Part shown: in pieces, positions 41,803-50,608 of the stretch
Position numbering within the stretch: position 1 is the first letter of the stretch
Layout of the letters: the number at the start of each line of letters is the position of its first letter
Assembly (NCBI RefSeq): GCF_046097095.1
Contig: NZ_CP175700.1
Coordinates: forward strand, 1-64,000
DNA from: Natrinema sp046097095
GTDB lineage: Archaea > Halobacteriota > Halobacteria > Halobacteriales > Natrialbaceae
DNA: 64,000 bases
Reading direction: 5' to 3'
The notes under the pieces: generated by a model
What the model saw: the letters and a program-made list of their open reading frames with translations, nothing else
Databases searched by the model: none
What the model was told of the DNA's origin: nothing
Made by a program: the position numbers and the translations under genes

Positions 41803-43245
41803 CTATTCGTCCGGCTCTGGTGCCTGTTGTTCTCCGGGGAATACAGGATTGCCGTCTGCCTGTCCAGCCGCTCCAATCAACTCAGCACTGACAGCACCTG
41901 CGATGTCCGCCAGCATCGGCCTGTGGAATGCCTCCCCACCATATGCGAATGCAACAATATCCAGCAAATCACGGAGATAATTCTGCGTATCGTACGCCAA
42001 GATATCTCTATGAACAATAATCAGCTCCTCGTCGTGTTCACAGGTAACCATCCTCGAGGAATCTGTTGTCCGCAGTGACTCCGAAACTTTCGCTTCCCAC
42101 CCCTCACCCGGCAGTGCAACCCACGAGAACACGTCGTGCCGCAACTCCCACATCTCCAGTTCCTCGTCCGTAAGATCATCCTCGTCCACAAACTCGTAGC
42201 TGAATGACTCTCTGAACTCCTCACGATATTCTTCAGTTCCCCGAATTTGATCGCCGTTGACGTCAGTGGTGTCCTCGATGTCCGGCTTGATTCGGTCCGG
42301 GATAGTAACGACCTCATAGCCGTCTGAGCGAGCATTGTCGAACAAGTTTTGACTGCGGTTCTGCTCGTCATGTGTCGCCACCACGACGTCCCGCTCCGCG
42401 TTCAGGATCTTGACCGCGTGGACCTGCACCGGCTTCCAGTCCAATTCGTCGTGCGTCTCACCAGTCACGAACTCGTTCAAATCATCGACTAATCGCGATG
42501 CAACAGTCTCCGACTCACAGGATTGCAGGATTTTCTTCACTCGCGTCGAGTACGCCGTCCTCCCCACGTTCGACCGCTCACGATTCAGCGCGTCGTTGAT
42601 TTTCTTCGTCGTGTTCGTGATATCGTAGCTAAACAGGAAGTTCGGCTCTGACGCAACACGAAGACCGCTCACGAACACTGACGCATCCTCGTTCTCCGGG
42701 ACTTCGTATACATCCCCGAATCGGGTCTGTTCCAGTAGCTCTGCGTCAGTGTAACCAATGAAGTTCTGCTTTGCCGTCTCAATATCCTCGTCCGTGATAC
42801 CATCCAGTACGGCCTCTGTGCCTTCGATGTCTTTCTCCGGCGGGTGGATCTCAACGTGAAGGGTCTCGATTTCTTCGAACCCGTGTTTCGGGGCTTCCTT
42901 CACCGTGAACGTGTTGTGAGGTGAATGAATCGTGATGTCAATCCCGTGACGGTGACAAGTCGCGATTGCGTCCTTGATCCCAACACCGAACTTCCCGATC
43001 ACCTTGTCGGGGTTATTCAGCTTCTCTTCGTCTTCAGCTTGGGTGAGATGCTCGTACCGGAATCCGCGTCCATAGTCCCGGATATGCCACGTGCCGTTGT
43101 CGCTATAGATATCTGGATCATCCGTGTCCGTGAGGGCTGCCTCGTCCAGGGCGTTCGCGATGATTTCGCGGGCTGCGTCTGCTGGCCCCCACGCCTCTAG
43201 GACTTCCTCCATGTTCAAGTCAAATTCTCGTGTCGATGTTGACAT
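41803..43245 (-). CDS. GHKL-type ATPase, defence-island type
   Basis: The 480-residue protein has a Bergerat (GHKL) ATP-binding fold. The N-box is AREIIANALDEA (25-36, E27 and N31), the G1 box DYGRGF (57-62) and the G2 box GKFGVGIKDA (84-93). The remaining 380 residues are a mixed alpha/beta region of no recognisable family and include repeated acidic patches. Stand-alone GHKL proteins occur in haloarchaeal and bacterial defence islands. Its neighbours are a small SH3-like protein and an SF2 helicase on the same strand, so a functional unit is possible. Confidence 0.75.
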   Translation of the reverse strand: MSTSTREFDLNMEEVLEAWGPADAAREIIANALDEAALTDTDDPDIYSDNGTWHIRDYGRGFRYEHLTQAEDEEKLNNPDKVIGKFGVGIKDAIATCHRHGIDITIHSPHNTFTVKEAPKHGFEEIETLHVEIHPPEKDIEGTEAVLDGITDEDIETAKQNFIGYTDAELLEQTRFGDVYEVPENEDASVFVSGLRVASEPNFLFSYDITNTTKKINDALNRERSNVGRTAYSTRVKKILQSCESETVASRLVDDLNEFVTGETHDELDWKPVQVHAVKILNAERDVVVATHDEQNRSQNLFDNARSDGYEVVTIPDRIKPDIEDTTDVNGDQIRGTEEYREEFRESFSYEFVDEDDLTDEELEMWELRHDVFSWVALPGEGWEAKVSESLRTTDSSRMVTCEHDEELIIVHRDILAYDTQNYLRDLLDIVAFAYGGEAFHRPMLADIAGAVSAELIGAAGQADGNPVFPGEQQAPEPDE

Positions 43246-43333
43246 ACAGAGATGGTCACTATACAGTCAAATAATAGTGATTATAGGCGCGTGCGTCTGA
43301 ACCATTAATTCTTTCGTAGGTAGGCGCAGGCAG

Positions 43334-43564
43334 TTATGGATCTGAGGCGGGTCGAAGATCTCTCCACCGCAGGTGTTCGATTGTGCCCTCATCAATCTCA
43401 ACGCTGAACAGATGCGAGTCACGTGGATCTCCTGTTTCTTGGCCAGCGTCATCTTCAAATATTTCGACGATTGTACCGTATTTTCGATGGAGACGCTCAT
43501 GATCGGGGTCAGCCTCATCCGGAATATCGACTCGAACCCGATCTCCAACCTCAAATCGTCTCAT
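43334..43564 (-). CDS. Small KOW/SH3-like protein, 76 aa
   Basis: The 76-residue protein starts at ATG 43564 (MRRFEVGDRVRVDIPDEADP). The pattern VGDRVRV, then RKYGTIVEIFED, then HLFSVEIDEGTIEHLRWRDL is a small beta-barrel of the KOW/SH3-like type, which binds nucleic acids or proteins. It lies between the helicase and the GHKL ATPase, 88 bases upstream of the latter on the same strand. Function unknown. Confidence 0.72.
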   Translation of the reverse strand: MRRFEVGDRVRVDIPDEADPDHERLHRKYGTIVEIFEDDAGQETGDPRDSHLFSVEIDEGTIEHLRWRDLRPASDP

Positions 43565-43631
43565 TGCTTGGTTTTACTGCTACTCCGCCCTGTCAGTTAC
43601 GACTGGTATCGAAGGTAAACAGAAGCCCGTG

Positions 43632-43739
43632 GTTTATTCTATGACACGCTGCAGTAGATCAGAACACCAGGGAGGTTGGGTTGCGAATGACGCGAAACGT
43701 TCCTGGGTTGTGTTCTATCCACCGTCCTATAGAATAAAC
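43632..43739. repeat. 108-bp imperfect palindrome, MITE-like
   Basis: Terminal arms GTTTATTCTAT (43632-43642) and ATAGAATAAAC (43729-43739) are perfect inverted 11-mers. Inside, AGAACAC and GTGTTCT form a second inverted pair, so most of the 108 bases can fold. There is no coding content. It lies in the 280-base gap between the SH3-like gene and the helicase. It could be a miniature transposable element or a two-way terminator. Confidence 0.6.
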
Positions 43740-43844
43740 TAGCGTATAGCAGTCAGTTTCAAAAGAGAACTGTATCCCCTGCCAGCAGACGCTACGAGGA
43801 CAGTCTCGTAAAAATCCGATATCAAACCTGAAAAGTGGGTGTCC

Positions 43845-46808
43845 TCAGGATACTTCCACGACCTGATCGTTGGGATCGCCAATGATGTATAGTTCAGTAT
43901 CAACCGCCTCTAACCACTCCTTGCAAGTCAGCAGTAGAGTATTGGTGTTATCCGACGACCGGGCCTTGTCATGGTCCAGTCCCGGTTGTACGATATACAC
44001 TCTGAAATTCCACTCGTTCGGCTGAAACTTTGTTTCGATTTCATCAAATGCTTCCTCATTCAGTTTGAATCCCTCGACACCAGTATTCTCTTGACGGTAG
44101 CGAATCCGCTTTGGAAGCCTACTGTTCCTGATCCACGCTATACTCCGGAATACCTGATCAACGACATCACGAACGTCTTCGAGACGAGCACCACTCTTAT
44201 TGCCCTTTTTGCACGCCTTACAGTGATAAAGACTGATTCGCTTTTCCGACGGCTCAAATTGGACGTAGTCTGCTATCTCACCGCTCGAGTGATCACGGAA
44301 TAGGACCTGCTCACTCTCACCGTTTCCTTCGATAAAGTCCTCTACCCAAGCGTGAACATGGATGAGTCCATCGCCATCGGTGTCATCGTCATCAATCGAG
44401 TATTCCCCCCACGTAGCACACCCTGACCAATCGATCTTCGATTCGTCAACAAAACAACTCGATGGAACCTTTGAGAGTTCTTGTTTGACCTTGTGTCCAC
44501 GCCCGTTATAGACTAGGGTCCCGTCACCGGTACAGAAGTACAACGGATAACGGTTGAAAAACACCTCCCCGGTCAATTTACTGATCTTGTCTCCACTATC
44601 TATCCTGAATTGACAATTAGCGAGTTGTCCAGTCAGTTTATTATCCGCAATGTTGTACGTACCAGATAGCGACTGCGCTGTCTCTTCAGGGGTATAGGAA
44701 AATTCGACTGCAGCGGGCTCATCGGCCTGATAGTTTATATCCCTCAGAGCAGACTCCTTCATAGGTTGCCATCCACCCTCCTCATATACTTCGCTTGTAT
44801 CAATCTCAATATTGAGTTGCTGAAGCGCAGGATTATGAGTCCCGTATACTGGTTCTGCGGGGAACTCGTCGATTCGACTAATCTCGCCTAACCCAAGTTT
44901 AGGTGCGGCAGATTCAAATTCATATCTCTCAAGTTTGCCCGCAAGTTCCTGACACCACGAAATGAAATCATCAATTCCTTCCCTACCCGTGGACCACACT
45001 CGTCCCTGGTCGTTGCTAATGCCAATGATCTCTTCATCAACTTCTGCAACTGCATGGCCTTGGGCGAAGGCCTGTGCATCTGTTTGTCTCACAGCTCCTT
45101 CCACCCGGTCACCAAGATACATTTTGTAGGAAGGGAGACTACCAGATGGCCCCAGTGCGTTGGCTAGTCCTGCGACTTGGTATTCAATATCGACCTCTGC
45201 CTGCAGCATTCGGACGAGCGATTCACCGCCGTATAGCTCGATTTCATCGGATACTATCTGGCTACGAATACGATTTGATAGCTCATCTGATGAGGAAGCT
45301 TCAAACAGGGTCTCGGTTCCATCGTGATAGTAGTAGAGATGGAGATCATATTCTCGGTATTCCAGCGGGGTTCTGGTTCCCCAGGTCGGTTTATCGATTT
45401 GCTCGGTGATCAGCCCAAGAAACACTTCATCGGATCGGGGCAGTTTGTAGACGATGGTGTCGTCGTCAAGTGAAATGTCAGATATCAAGTCGACGTCAGA
45501 CTCCGTACTCTCGTAGAGCCGAGTACTTCGGTATGGCTGGAGGTCTTGCTCATTGACTCCTCGGAGCGCATCTTGTCCGGCAGTAGTCGCTGCTACGTTC
45601 GTCTCGATGTATTTGTCGACGAGTTCTGGAACAAGTTGCCGCCAGCCTGCGTCCTCATGGTACAATCGCTTGACGACATCATCAACCCCGGCTTCACGCA
45701 ACTTGTCTGGGTCAGCGATGACTGTTGCAGCGACATCTGAATTCTCCGCAGGTCGAGTGACACGACCGATGAGTTGGAGTGTGAACGCAAACGACTTCGG
45801 GGGCTGATGAAGCACTGCAACCTTCAGATCAGCAATATCAACCCCTTCACCAAGCATACCAACAGCCACGACTCCATCGATATCTCCTTCTCGAAGTGCG
45901 CTGATTGTCTCCGCATTTTGCTTGGAGGTGCGATCGGAGTGAATTGCCTCAACTTCCAAGTCCTGATCACTATAGATCGTCTCCAGATCCCGAGCAGTAT
46001 CGATGTGGTCACATCGTATTAGAAGCTTAGCGCTGGAATAGTCCGTTCTAATATCTGCTAACTTGGTAGCTGCCATTGCTGCCAATTTGCGATCAGGATC
46101 GTCAGCACGATACGTCGAGACTTCAGTCAAAGACAGTGGCTGATACAACCGTTCTTCCATCGCATTGCTCAGGGGATAGTGATACACCATCCGACCGGGT
46201 AGCGTCTGCCGGTCACGGCGAAATGGAGTCGCGGTCAATAGAACTCGCTTAGCATTGTCTACGGCCTCAAGTAGCTCCATCCAGCTGGGAGCACGGATGT
46301 GGTGTGCCTCATCGAAAAAGACAAGATCAAATTTCTCCTCGGGAGGACTGACAATAGAATTTGGATACTGGTCTGAGTCATAGACCTTGCTAATATTGTG
46401 AGGGAGAGTAACTACAACATCTTCATCCAGCTCGTCCCACATCTCCTCGTCGGTGACCCTTGAGGTAACTGTTGCAACAGAGGGTGTCTCGAGTTTGTCA
46501 TCAACAACGCCGGCTTGCCTCAGTCCATCGAGTCGTTCGAATTTCGCTGCAGTTTGGGTACGAAGCACGTCAGATGCGGTCACAATGAGTACTTGTTTCT
46601 CACTCAGCCCAAACGCCAGCAACATCATCAGTGCTGTCTTCCCAGAACCAGTCGGCATCGACACTAGCGCTGGCTCATCTTCGTATGCCGTGAAGTGACT
46701 CTTTACACCCCAGAACCCGCCTGCTTGGCAGGAACGAACCCCTTTGATACCTTCCGAGCCGAACTGCTGAAAATCGATCTGATCAGCATAATCGGCAAAG
46801 TAGCCCAT
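43845..46808 (-). CDS. SF2 helicase (DEAH-type) with large C-terminal domain
   Basis: The 987-residue protein has a superfamily 2 helicase core: Walker A MPTGSGKT (51-58), DEAHH (166-170), LLTATPF (190-196), GMLGEGVDIADL (317-328) and QLIGRVTRP (345-353). The remaining 630 residues have no family I recognise. They contain a beta-rich middle and a possible zinc site HCKACKKG near residue 875. Restriction-related helicases often have this plan. A lone helicase without adjacent nuclease or methylase, next to a GHKL ATPase, suggests an undescribed defence pair. Confidence 0.8.
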   Translation of the reverse strand: MGYFADYADQIDFQQFGSEGIKGVRSCQAGGFWGVKSHFTAYEDEPALVSMPTGSGKTALMMLLAFGLSEKQVLIVTASDVLRTQTAAKFERLDGLRQAGVVDDKLETPSVATVTSRVTDEEMWDELDEDVVVTLPHNISKVYDSDQYPNSIVSPPEEKFDLVFFDEAHHIRAPSWMELLEAVDNAKRVLLTATPFRRDRQTLPGRMVYHYPLSNAMEERLYQPLSLTEVSTYRADDPDRKLAAMAATKLADIRTDYSSAKLLIRCDHIDTARDLETIYSDQDLEVEAIHSDRTSKQNAETISALREGDIDGVVAVGMLGEGVDIADLKVAVLHQPPKSFAFTLQLIGRVTRPAENSDVAATVIADPDKLREAGVDDVVKRLYHEDAGWRQLVPELVDKYIETNVAATTAGQDALRGVNEQDLQPYRSTRLYESTESDVDLISDISLDDDTIVYKLPRSDEVFLGLITEQIDKPTWGTRTPLEYREYDLHLYYYHDGTETLFEASSSDELSNRIRSQIVSDEIELYGGESLVRMLQAEVDIEYQVAGLANALGPSGSLPSYKMYLGDRVEGAVRQTDAQAFAQGHAVAEVDEEIIGISNDQGRVWSTGREGIDDFISWCQELAGKLERYEFESAAPKLGLGEISRIDEFPAEPVYGTHNPALQQLNIEIDTSEVYEEGGWQPMKESALRDINYQADEPAAVEFSYTPEETAQSLSGTYNIADNKLTGQLANCQFRIDSGDKISKLTGEVFFNRYPLYFCTGDGTLVYNGRGHKVKQELSKVPSSCFVDESKIDWSGCATWGEYSIDDDDTDGDGLIHVHAWVEDFIEGNGESEQVLFRDHSSGEIADYVQFEPSEKRISLYHCKACKKGNKSGARLEDVRDVVDQVFRSIAWIRNSRLPKRIRYRQENTGVEGFKLNEEAFDEIETKFQPNEWNFRVYIVQPGLDHDKARSSDNTNTLLLTCKEWLEAVDTELYIIGDPNDQVVEVS

Positions 46809-46984
46809 TGATTACTGTCATTCTGGAGAATATGTGATGAAACTACTGTTGGGATCCGCGTTCCTCATCGCAGAGAGGGTCGACAGGAAGGTATGACCCA
46901 AAATAATATTTTCCTCATCGCCCATAATTGTGCGCTTCAAGGCCTCTAGACCTATGTTGAAAGACCGAAACAAAGTATAGTAGT

Positions 46985-47018
46985 GCACATCCATCACCAT
47001 AAGAACTAAGTGATGTGC
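46985..47018 (+). promoter_or_regulatory. Inverted repeat in the divergent promoter of the type I operon
   Basis: GCACATC at 46985-46991 and GATGTGC at 47012-47018 are perfect inverted arms, with CATCAC/GTGATG overlapping them. A second hairpin, CCACA/TGTGG (47021-47038), follows at once and includes the alternative GTG start. A TATA-like AGTATAGTA (46974-46982) lies just upstream. This may be the operator for the HTH gene that follows. Confidence 0.5.
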
Positions 47019-47046
47019 GTCCACACAACTTTTTGTGGCGGTAGAT

Positions 47047-47721
47047 ATGCGCGAAGGCGGAACGCGGCTTGAAATCCTTGCTGCAGTCGCGTCACTCGAG
47101 CGCGACCAGGAGGTGCCGCCCCGCCAGAAGGACATCACAGAACAGGTCAGCGTGACACGCGGAACTGTCTCAAAGACGTGCAGTGCGCTCGTCGATGAAG
47201 GCCAACTGCTCCTCGACGACGGAGAATACCGCGTTAACGAGGAAATGCTCCTGCTCATCTACAAGGAGCATCTCGAGAGTTACCTCATTCGGGATTCCGC
47301 GAACAACGGGCTCGCGGATCTCGTCGACGCACGGAACGAGCTCCGGATCGATCTGAAAGGTGAACTCCGGCAACTCGTCACCGACGGCGACGACGGTCGA
47401 CGCTCGCTGTTGATTGACATTCTGCGCGAGGTGCTGGTGTACACTCTGTCGTTCCGCGAGATCCAGACGCTCCGCGACTACCTGTTCGCGGTCGACCACC
47501 TCATCCGGACGCTCGCCGCCCACATCACCACCAGCCAGAACTTCGACGGTTCGGACGTCGCCCACTCTGACGAGATCCGGCTGGTACTCCTCATCGCCGT
47601 CACGCTTGACCGCGGGTACGCGATGCTGTCCCGCCTTCGCGCAGCCCACGAGGAACTGGAAGACCACCTTCCCGGAGCACCGCCCGAAGAGCAGATGATC
47701 GATTACCTGACGACCCAGTAA
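47047..47721 (+). CDS. HTH protein leading the type I restriction-modification operon
   Basis: The 224-residue protein starts at ATG 47047 (MREGGTRLEILAAVASLERD); a GTG four codons upstream is also possible. A winged helix (about 5-70: PPRQKDITEQVSVTRGTVSK, then DEGQLLLDDGEYRVNEEML) is followed by a helical domain (about 80-220). It ends 3 bases before hsdM, so it is co-transcribed. It may be a controller protein that delays restriction until methylation is complete, as C proteins do for type II systems, but that is inference. Confidence 0.75.
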   Translation: MREGGTRLEILAAVASLERDQEVPPRQKDITEQVSVTRGTVSKTCSALVDEGQLLLDDGEYRVNEEMLLLIYKEHLESYLIRDSANNGLADLVDARNELRIDLKGELRQLVTDGDDGRRSLLIDILREVLVYTLSFREIQTLRDYLFAVDHLIRTLAAHITTSQNFDGSDVAHSDEIRLVLLIAVTLDRGYAMLSRLRAAHEELEDHLPGAPPEEQMIDYLTTQ

Positions 47722-47724
47722 CAC

Positions 47725-49242
47725 ATGACACAGAACGTATACAGCGACGTCACGCCGGAAGAGCTCGGTAAGAAACTGTACGGCTGCGCGGACGCCATCC
47801 GCGACGCAGTCGACGAAGCCCGGTACAAGAACTACATCCTGCCGTTGGTGTTCTACAAGAGCATCGACGACACCTTCGCCGACCGGCTGGAGGAGAAGAA
47901 GGACCAGTTCGCGGGTGATGAAGAGCTCGCCCGGAAGGCCATCACCGGGATGTCGGTCCCCGAGGACTACCGGTGGAGCGACATCACGGAGCGCAGCGAG
48001 AACATCGCCCCCTACCTCGACGAGGCCTTCACCGCCCTGGAACGCGAGAACGACCAGCTGCGCGGTGTCGTCCGCGTCACCTACAGCGACGAGGACGCGC
48101 TGAACGACCAGCGGCTCCGCGACCTGGTTCAGCGCATCAACGCCTTCGAGCTGAGCACCGAGAAGGTCGAGAAGGACTTCCTCGGCGAGGCCTACATGTA
48201 CATGGTAGGTGAGTTCGCCAAGGACGAGGGGAAGGAAGGTGGCCAATTCTTCACCCCGACCGACGTCATCGATCTGCTGGTCCGCATCCTGGCAAAGGGC
48301 GGCGACACGGACGGCTTCGAGAAGGGGGCGTCGTTCCACGACCCCACCGCCGGTTCCGCAGGCTTCCTCGTGCACGCCGCCTCGTACTTCCGCAACGAGC
48401 AGGACGGCGACCCGAGTACGTGGAACATCACCGGGCAGGAGCTGAACGCGGACATCGCGTCGGTCGCCCAGATGAACACGTTCATGCACGGCCTCGAGGC
48501 GGAGATCCGCCGCGAGGACTCACTGGCCAACCCGGCCTTCTCGAACTACCTGGACGACGAGGAGGGGTTCGACTACGTCCTCGCGAACTTCCCGTTCTCG
48601 GCCGACTGGCCCAAGAGCGACCTGAAGGACGACAAGTGGGACCGGTTCGACTGGCACGAGAAGCTGCCGCGGGCGGACCGCGGTGACTACGCGTTCATCA
48701 TGCACATCGCGAAGCTGCTGAACGACAGCGGACGGGCCGCGGTCGTCATCCCGCATGGTGTGCTGTTCCGCTCCAACGAGGGCCGGTACCGTGAAGCGAT
48801 GGTCGACGACGACATCGTGGAGGCGATCATCGGCCTGCCAGACAACCTCTTCCAGAACGTCTCGCTGCCCAGCGCCGTCCTCGTCCTCAACCGGGACAAG
48901 GACCCGTCGCGCGAGGACGAGGTCATGTTCATCAACGCCTCGGAGGAGGACTTCTACACCGAGCAGAACAACCACAACGACCTCACCGAGACAGGGATCG
49001 AATGCATCCTCGACGCGTACTCCGGGTGGCAGACTGAAGACGGCATCAGCCGGGCCGTCCCGGTGGACGAGATCGCGGAGAACGACTACAACCTGAGCAT
49101 CTCCCTCTACATCGACACCATCGGCGACGAGGAGATCGTGGAGGTCACGTCCGCCTACAGCCAGCTGAAGGACGCTCGCTCAGCTCGTGACGCGGCGGAA
49201 GCGCAGGTCGACGAGGACATGGGGGTGCTCGGGTATGAGTGA
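47725..49242 (+). CDS. hsdM: Type I restriction-modification methyltransferase subunit
   Basis: The 505-residue protein has an N-terminal HsdM helical domain (about 8-160), motif I DPTAGSAGF (206-214) for S-adenosylmethionine binding, and motif IV NFPF (288-291), the N6-adenine catalytic motif. The length is usual for the family. It methylates adenine in the asymmetric type I site when joined to HsdS. Its TGA overlaps the ATG of hsdS by eight bases. Confidence 0.96.
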   Translation: MTQNVYSDVTPEELGKKLYGCADAIRDAVDEARYKNYILPLVFYKSIDDTFADRLEEKKDQFAGDEELARKAITGMSVPEDYRWSDITERSENIAPYLDEAFTALERENDQLRGVVRVTYSDEDALNDQRLRDLVQRINAFELSTEKVEKDFLGEAYMYMVGEFAKDEGKEGGQFFTPTDVIDLLVRILAKGGDTDGFEKGASFHDPTAGSAGFLVHAASYFRNEQDGDPSTWNITGQELNADIASVAQMNTFMHGLEAEIRREDSLANPAFSNYLDDEEGFDYVLANFPFSADWPKSDLKDDKWDRFDWHEKLPRADRGDYAFIMHIAKLLNDSGRAAVVIPHGVLFRSNEGRYREAMVDDDIVEAIIGLPDNLFQNVSLPSAVLVLNRDKDPSREDEVMFINASEEDFYTEQNNHNDLTETGIECILDAYSGWQTEDGISRAVPVDEIAENDYNLSISLYIDTIGDEEIVEVTSAYSQLKDARSARDAAEAQVDEDMGVLGYE

Positions 49243-50608
49243 GCAGCGGCGCCTGACTGACCTCGGAGGTGACCAGCCCGGTGACGCCGACGGTCAGACC
49301 GAGGAGCGGTCGCTCCCAGAGGGCTGGGAGATGATGAAGATCCAGGACGTCTGTGAGATGTCCGGAGGGAGCACACCCAAGAAGAGCAACGAGGAGTACT
49401 GGGACAACGGCGAAATCCTCTGGGCGAAGCCGAAAGACTTCAACGGGCCGCTCATCGCCGACACGGAGGAGAAGATGACCGAGAAGGGAGCTGAGGCATC
49501 CACCTCGAAGATCCACGACCCGGGGACGATCCTCCTGGTCGTCCGCAGTGGTGTGCTCCGCCACACGCTCCCCGTGGCGAAAGCGACAACGAAGACCACC
49601 ATCAACCAGGACATCAAGGCACTCGAAGCAGACACGGACGTCATCCATCCGGAGTACCTGTTCCAGGTCCTCCGCGCCCGCGCCGAGGACGTACGCGGGA
49701 CGTGTAAGAAAACCGGCACAACGGTGGAGAGCATCCAGACATCGGTGCTCAAGAAGTACGAGATCCCGGTTCCGCCGATGGAGGAACAGAAGGCCATCGC
49801 CGCGGCTGCGGTCCACCAGGACGAGGCCATCCGGGGAGCGGAGGAGACCCTCGAGAAGTCCAAGACTCTCCGCGAGAGCCTCGCGTCAGAACTGCTACGC
49901 ACCGGTATCCACGAACACAGTGACTACAAGAAGGACAAAGCCGGGAAGTTCCCGGCGAGCTGGAACACCGTCCGCCTTGGCGACCTCCTGACCGACACCC
50001 GGTACGGTACGGACACGAAGTCGAACACGGAAGGACGGGGCCACCCGACGCTCCGGATTCCGAACATCGTCAACAAGCGGATCACGCTCGACGACCTGAA
50101 GTACACCGAACTCCCGGACGACGAGTACGATCGTCTCCGCCTCGAGGAAAACGACATCCTCGTCATCCGGACGAACGGGAACCCGAACTACGTCGGTCGG
50201 TGTGCGACCGTCAGCGAGCGCGAGGAGGACTTCGTGTACGCCTCCTACCTCATCCGCCTGCGGGTCGACGAGGACCGCGTCCTCCCCGGGTACATCCGCG
50301 AGTTCCTGAACGCCTACCGGGGACGGGTCGAGATGAACGGCTGGATTCGGAGCTCGGCCGGGAACTACAACCTCTCGGTGAGTGGCATCGAGAAGTTCAC
50401 AGTCCCTCTCCCGTCGCTGGCCGAGCAGCAGGAGATCGTCGACAAACTCGAAGCGGTCGACGAGATGATCCAGACGAACCGAGAACATCACAAGCAGGCC
50501 CAGCGGCTGAAAACAGGCCTGATGCAGGACCTCCTATCCGGCGACGTCCGTACCGCTGAAAGGGAGATCGACATCCCCGACGCCATCGAGAACTATGAGT
50601 CAGCCTAA
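49235..50608 (+). CDS. hsdS: Type I restriction-modification specificity subunit
   Basis: The 457-residue protein has two target-recognition domains (about 28-185 and 240-405) separated by the conserved helical spacers PPMEEQKAIAAAAVHQDEAI and PSLAEQQEIVDKLEAVDEMI. The start ATG 49235 overlaps the hsdM stop, giving MSEQRRLTDLGG. The longer frame upstream is basic and lies inside hsdM. The target sequence cannot be inferred. The hsdR ATG lies inside its last codons. Confidence 0.93.
   Translation: MSEQRRLTDLGGDQPGDADGQTEERSLPEGWEMMKIQDVCEMSGGSTPKKSNEEYWDNGEILWAKPKDFNGPLIADTEEKMTEKGAEASTSKIHDPGTILLVVRSGVLRHTLPVAKATTKTTINQDIKALEADTDVIHPEYLFQVLRARAEDVRGTCKKTGTTVESIQTSVLKKYEIPVPPMEEQKAIAAAAVHQDEAIRGAEETLEKSKTLRESLASELLRTGIHEHSDYKKDKAGKFPASWNTVRLGDLLTDTRYGTDTKSNTEGRGHPTLRIPNIVNKRITLDDLKYTELPDDEYDRLRLEENDILVIRTNGNPNYVGRCATVSEREEDFVYASYLIRLRVDEDRVLPGYIREFLNAYRGRVEMNGWIRSSAGNYNLSVSGIEKFTVPLPSLAEQQEIVDKLEAVDEMIQTNREHHKQAQRLKTGLMQDLLSGDVRTAEREIDIPDAIENYESA

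Noticed and set aside
49187..49234. Longer hsdS start
   Set aside because: The extra 16 codons lie inside hsdM, are strongly basic, and the ATG at 49235 overlaps the hsdM stop in the usual coupled way.
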